This document shows positions 58,900 through 64,000 of a DNA stretch of 64,000 nucleotides, in pieces; within the stretch, counting starts at the first letter, position 1; the number at the start of each line of letters is the position of its first letter. The position numbers were made by a program, and so were the translations under genes. Below the pieces are notes generated by a model that did no database searches, had not been told where the DNA came from, and saw nothing but the letters and a program-made list of their open reading frames with translations. Source of the DNA: Maea johnstoni (lineage: Eukaryota > Annelida > Polychaeta > Spionida > Magelonidae); assembly GCA_963942565.1 (NCBI GenBank), contig OZ012685.1, positions 3,982,711-4,046,710 on the forward strand, given 5' to 3'.

Positions 58900-59650
58900 C
58901 GCTCCCATGATTAAGACCACATGGCATTTCTAACGTCTCCTCAGTGAGCGAGTGACTTGGCATGATTCTATTCCCACTTATTTATTTTTTTTCATTTGCA
59001 ATATGGAGCAACACAAGCTATGACTAGATATTTTTATCATCTCGATGCAGGTATTGTTGTCTGCCCGCGTGGAGGACAGAGATACTTTTGGTGCAAGGAA
59101 TAAATAAACGCATCTGTCAACTCGATTTAATTTCAATCATATTGGGAGATGGGTGACAGGCACTGGAGTTGGGTTGGTGCCTGTCAAAATAGCTCTGCAG
59201 AATTACTCTCCTTGCCCCAGTGGATCAGATCAGAGAAATCTTCCTCTGCCACTCTCTGCAAAGAAATCCTGATAATAGTGGCTTTTTATGCACCAATGGA
59301 CGCGCAGAGATTCCGCTAGCCCTGAACATCTGCCCTGACTTCCTGTGGATGCCAACAATGTGTTCGGCGCTTCAGGTTAATAGTCTGAGAAAATTCGCAA
59401 GGCAATTCCAGCGCTCATCTTTGTATTATTGCATCAAGTGGCGGAATTGAGTGGGAAATTGTTAAACACAACCTTGAAACCCATGGTGACAATGTGTCAT
59501 ACGAACTAAGGGCCCCGTAGAATGCATACTGGCTTTCAAATGAAAGTATTGCAATTTCTCTCAGGTTCTGAGGCACCTTATTCCCACTAGTCCAAGCTGG
59601 AGATTTATAGAAATCGCTCAAGCATGGCAAAGGGATGTCTCTCGTATACA
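58900..59650. promoter_or_regulatory. Strong candidate enhancer with Meis/Tgif inverted pair
   Basis: TGACAGGCAC (59154-59163) is the exact reverse complement of GTGCCTGTCA (59177-59186), a pair of TGACAG sites 13 bp apart. Nearby are CTCGATTTAATTTCAATC, GGTTAATAGTC, GGAATAAATAAACGCATC, ATTTGCAATATGG and CTTTTTATGCACC. The block is free of simple repeats and mobile elements over ~750 bp, which is rare in this window. Short frames on both strands are not recognisable. Confidence 0.5.
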
Positions 59651-60527
59651 ATCACCCGGCTTCAGGACTACTGCTTCACAAAGATATCTCAAAATGAATG
59701 GAAAGCTGCGGCACATTCCAGGACTGTATTCAACACATTGCTGAGGAGACCCTTACTGGCTTTACTAGACTGTATATATACAACGTGCAAACACGAGTCA
59801 ATGTATGTGAATCCTCAGGCGGTCAATTTCACAACAAAACCTTAATAGAATTTATATATCATTCCTGTCGTACGTACATAGCCATACTTTGCCATAGTTA
59901 TGTACTTTATTGACTGCATAAAAAACAAAAGGTAACTAAGCAGGAACGTACAAAAAATACAAAAAGTATATTCAAATTTCAGAAATAAGTGAAACAAATA
60001 CGAAAATTATTGAGTAGATCAATTCAGTCATGTCATGTAAGATTCACACTCGGACACATAAGCGGATACATGACAACATCGTTATAGTCTACTTCATCTT
60101 TGTTTCCATTCATGTCATATGTGCATATAGTCATACAGACTTTGCCATACGATATATCTAAAACCATACGTATACATACAATTGATACCAGCCCCTTTTT
60201 ACTCGTAAGTTAATGAGAAATCTTAATTGTACATAGTTGAGCATTTTTATTTCTATCAATTTGATTAGAATCAATTTGCCTACGAATCACACGGATTCTG
60301 CAATGCGAGAACTTGTTAAGTTTGAGTCCTTTTCAATTCATGTGCAGTTAATAAGGGCATAAACATAAATTTAGTAAATAGTATTTGAGGCAAATTGTAT
60401 AACGAATAGAAAAAATGCAAATCATTTTCACTAAAAAAGCAAGTGTTGTATTCCTTTACACCTTTTACATAACTAGGCCTATTGCATAAAGCATATTTGA
60501 CACATCAGTGCTCAGGAAGTGTATATC
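59651..60527. other. AT-rich spacer
   Basis: No gene or element is recognised. Confidence 0.35.
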
Positions 60528-60816
60528 AACTTGGTTTGTCAGTTTGGTATATAAATAAATATTTCGGATACAAGTTTTATAGCAAAGTTTATGCAGAAAT
60601 TGTTTGTTCGAATATAGTTCGAATACGTGCAGCGAAGACGGACAATAGAAAGTTACAATTTGCACAAATGCAAACGATTTGTAGACCAATTAGGTATGTC
60701 ATTTGGTATGTTTACACATATTTTGGACTCACATTTCACGTTTGAGGTTTCAGCAAAAGTTATTTGTCCCAAACATTCTTCGAATAGGTTAAATGAAGAC
60801 GAACAATAGAGAATTA
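60528..60816. repeat. Diverged tandem repeat, period ~165 bp
   Basis: GTTTGTCAGTTTGGTATATA and GTATGTCATTTGGTATGTTT start two collinear units. Both end with GAAGACGRACAATAGARARTTAC (about 60633 and 60797). Confidence 0.7.
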
Positions 60817-60899
60817 CTCTGCGACCCATCAGCAGCAGTTCTGACCAGCATTTGAACCCTGGAAAGTCATCTCCTTCCCCGGGTGAACACGAACACACT

Positions 60900-61440
60900 T
60901 TGATGCCTCAGGTTTAATCTTTAAACCGTTTAAAGACTCTCAGCGGCCTTTTCGACACTGACGGCCATGTCCTCTTCGGACATTAAAACGATAAAATCTC
61001 GTCGGCCATTGTGTGGAACTCTTCATCACGGAGGTAGGAAATAATGGCGGCTGATGAGGAAGTTGGCGCTAATGTTTCTCTGGCGACCGCGGCATTCTCT
61101 GTCAAAGTGATGACATCCCAGGCTCCTTTCAGAGGCTTGTCCAACAATACAATTAATTGGATTAATCTTGGTGGCAGGCAATTCAGCTGGCCAGTGACAC
61201 CAACTGCCTGGCCCCTTGCCAACCCGACGGCGATGACAACCATGAACTTTATTGAAAAGTCTCTCAAAGATGCGCATTGCTGGCGGGGAGAACAACATAG
61301 CGTATTGCAGATTAATGAAGGATGGGTATCATTGAAGTCTTCATCCATTGTACTTGCACTAGAATAGCCAACTTAGAAGTTCATATATCAATCGAGAACC
61401 TGCGGCTTCGAATCTTATAATGTTCTCATATATCTAAGAA
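60900..61440. promoter_or_regulatory. Candidate enhancer
   Basis: A GC-richer block with ACAATTAATTGGATTAATCT (paired homeodomain and GGATTA words), GGCGCTAATG, TTCTGTCAAAGTGATGAC, GGCAATTCAGCTGGCCAG and GCAGATTAATGAAGG. Frames of 107 and 121 codons overlap on opposite strands, and a third is also open, which fits a stop-poor GC-rich stretch rather than a gene. Confidence 0.45.
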
Positions 61441-61605
61441 GTTCGGTTTGCTTTGCTATCTTTTTAATTTGACTATCAACAAGTGACCGATGTTTTCATA
61501 GCGATCTGTGGAGAAATCTATTGCAGAAACAGAATTTACAGGGAACGTTTCTTTTCAACGGAATAGTTGTCTGTTCCTAAAACAAATCGGATTGTCATTG
61601 TGTAC

Positions 61606-62341
<736 letters not shown>

Positions 62342-62582
62342 TTAACCGTATGATGCTCATAGCAGCCACGGGAGCAGCCAAGACAGCCTGGCAATTTTGG
62401 CGAAATCTTTCAAGCCAAACCATAGTTGGGAACATATTTGAAGAGAAATGTTAGTAAGAACACTACTAAGAAGTCTCTTTCAAATATTTTGTAAAATAAT
62501 TTTCAGTTTTAACGTTATTGTATAAACTATTAACGATCCAGACGACATTTTCTGGAGGAAATCTTCAGCACTAATGGGTTAG
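62342..62582 (+). mobile_element. piggyBac-like MITE, near full length
   Basis: TTAACCGTATGATGCTCATA starts it. The interior has CCTGGCAATTTTGGCGAAAT, ATATTTGAAGAGAAATG, TCTTTCAAATATTTTGTAA and ATCCAGACGACATTTTCTGG. It ends CACTAATGGGTTAG. Confidence 0.82.
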
Positions 62583-63587
<1,005 letters not shown>

Positions 63588-64000
63588 AACTACAGGTTAA
63601 GATAGCTAAATATGGGTTTATTTCTTTGGCTCATTGTACCCTTCTGCTTTTATTTGGAAATGTAGCCTTTATATTGTATATACTGTCTGAACGGTCGTCT
63701 GAGGAAGTATAAGCATCACAAAAATAGACTCTCAAGGATAGTTTTATACTCAAAGCCTTTTTCACTTGCTTATCACTTAATGTATAGATTTACATTCCCC
63801 AATTCCATACTTGCGGTGTTGAATTTCAACAGAAAATATTTCGAAAGATAAAATCATTTTATATTTTAAGAAGACGTATATCCCTATTACTTAGCGTTTG
63901 CTGATTCCTTGGCCTGGTCCCGATACATGTAATGACACATCAGAAACGTATATTTGGTCTGACACATAAGAAAATAGCTTGATAACAATTCAATATATTG
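63588..64000. other. AT-rich spacer to window end
   Basis: No gene or element is recognised. Confidence 0.35.

Noticed and set aside
61044-61367. 107-codon plus-strand exon
   Set aside because: Opposite-strand frames of 121 and 90 codons cover the same bases, and no protein family is recognised.

Overview
The window looks like AT-rich, non-coding nuclear DNA from a marine invertebrate animal. The reasons are very long dinucleotide and trinucleotide microsatellites, many short non-autonomous DNA transposons, a non-LTR retrotransposon with an animal-type reverse transcriptase, a tRNA-like SINE, and two alleles that differ by several percent plus large indels. I cannot fix the phylum; a lancelet, an echinoderm or hemichordate, or a mollusc would all fit. 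I found no host protein-coding gene, no rRNA and no functional tRNA in 64 kb. The window is best read as a gene desert or a very large intron.

Layout. 1-3455: a ~2 kb tandem duplication with an array of short palindromes built from one 9-bp half-site. 3.5-7.9 kb: a GAT microsatellite, a GC-richer block with POU- and Sox-like sites, and old tandem repeats. 7980-10150: a 5'-truncated LINE whose reading frame has one stop codon. 10.2-18.8 kb: recurrent AGATGGCAG (CTCF-like) motifs, a 49-bp minisatellite, candidate conserved elements and long ACT, AT and GAT arrays. 18.9-28.7 kb: a transposon with 48-bp perfect terminal repeats, an ACT plus AAT block, a SINE and several MITEs.

28749-44344: two ~7.5-7.8 kb copies of the same sequence lie head to tail, separated by exactly 200 N. 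The first copy ends and the second begins at the gap. This is almost certainly two unmerged alleles in the assembly, not a biological duplication. It is useful because it serves as an allele comparison: it shows indel alleles, VNTR differences, and blocks at 32.1-32.9 and 34.7-35.3 kb with unusually low divergence.

44.3-64 kb: C-rich and GT-rich minisatellites, nested DNA transposons with visible target duplications, a foldback element, a perfect 62-bp-arm hairpin, and GC-richer blocks with homeodomain-type motifs that look like developmental enhancers.

Two transposon families stand out. One is a ~215-bp MITE with TTAA flanks and CCC...GGG ends (piggyBac-like), present about 18 times. The other is a ~324-344 bp family with CAGG ends that shows 5-bp target duplications at three independent sites. 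Regulatory calls rest on base composition, motif content and, in the duplicated part, allele comparison; they have not been tested by cross-species alignment.
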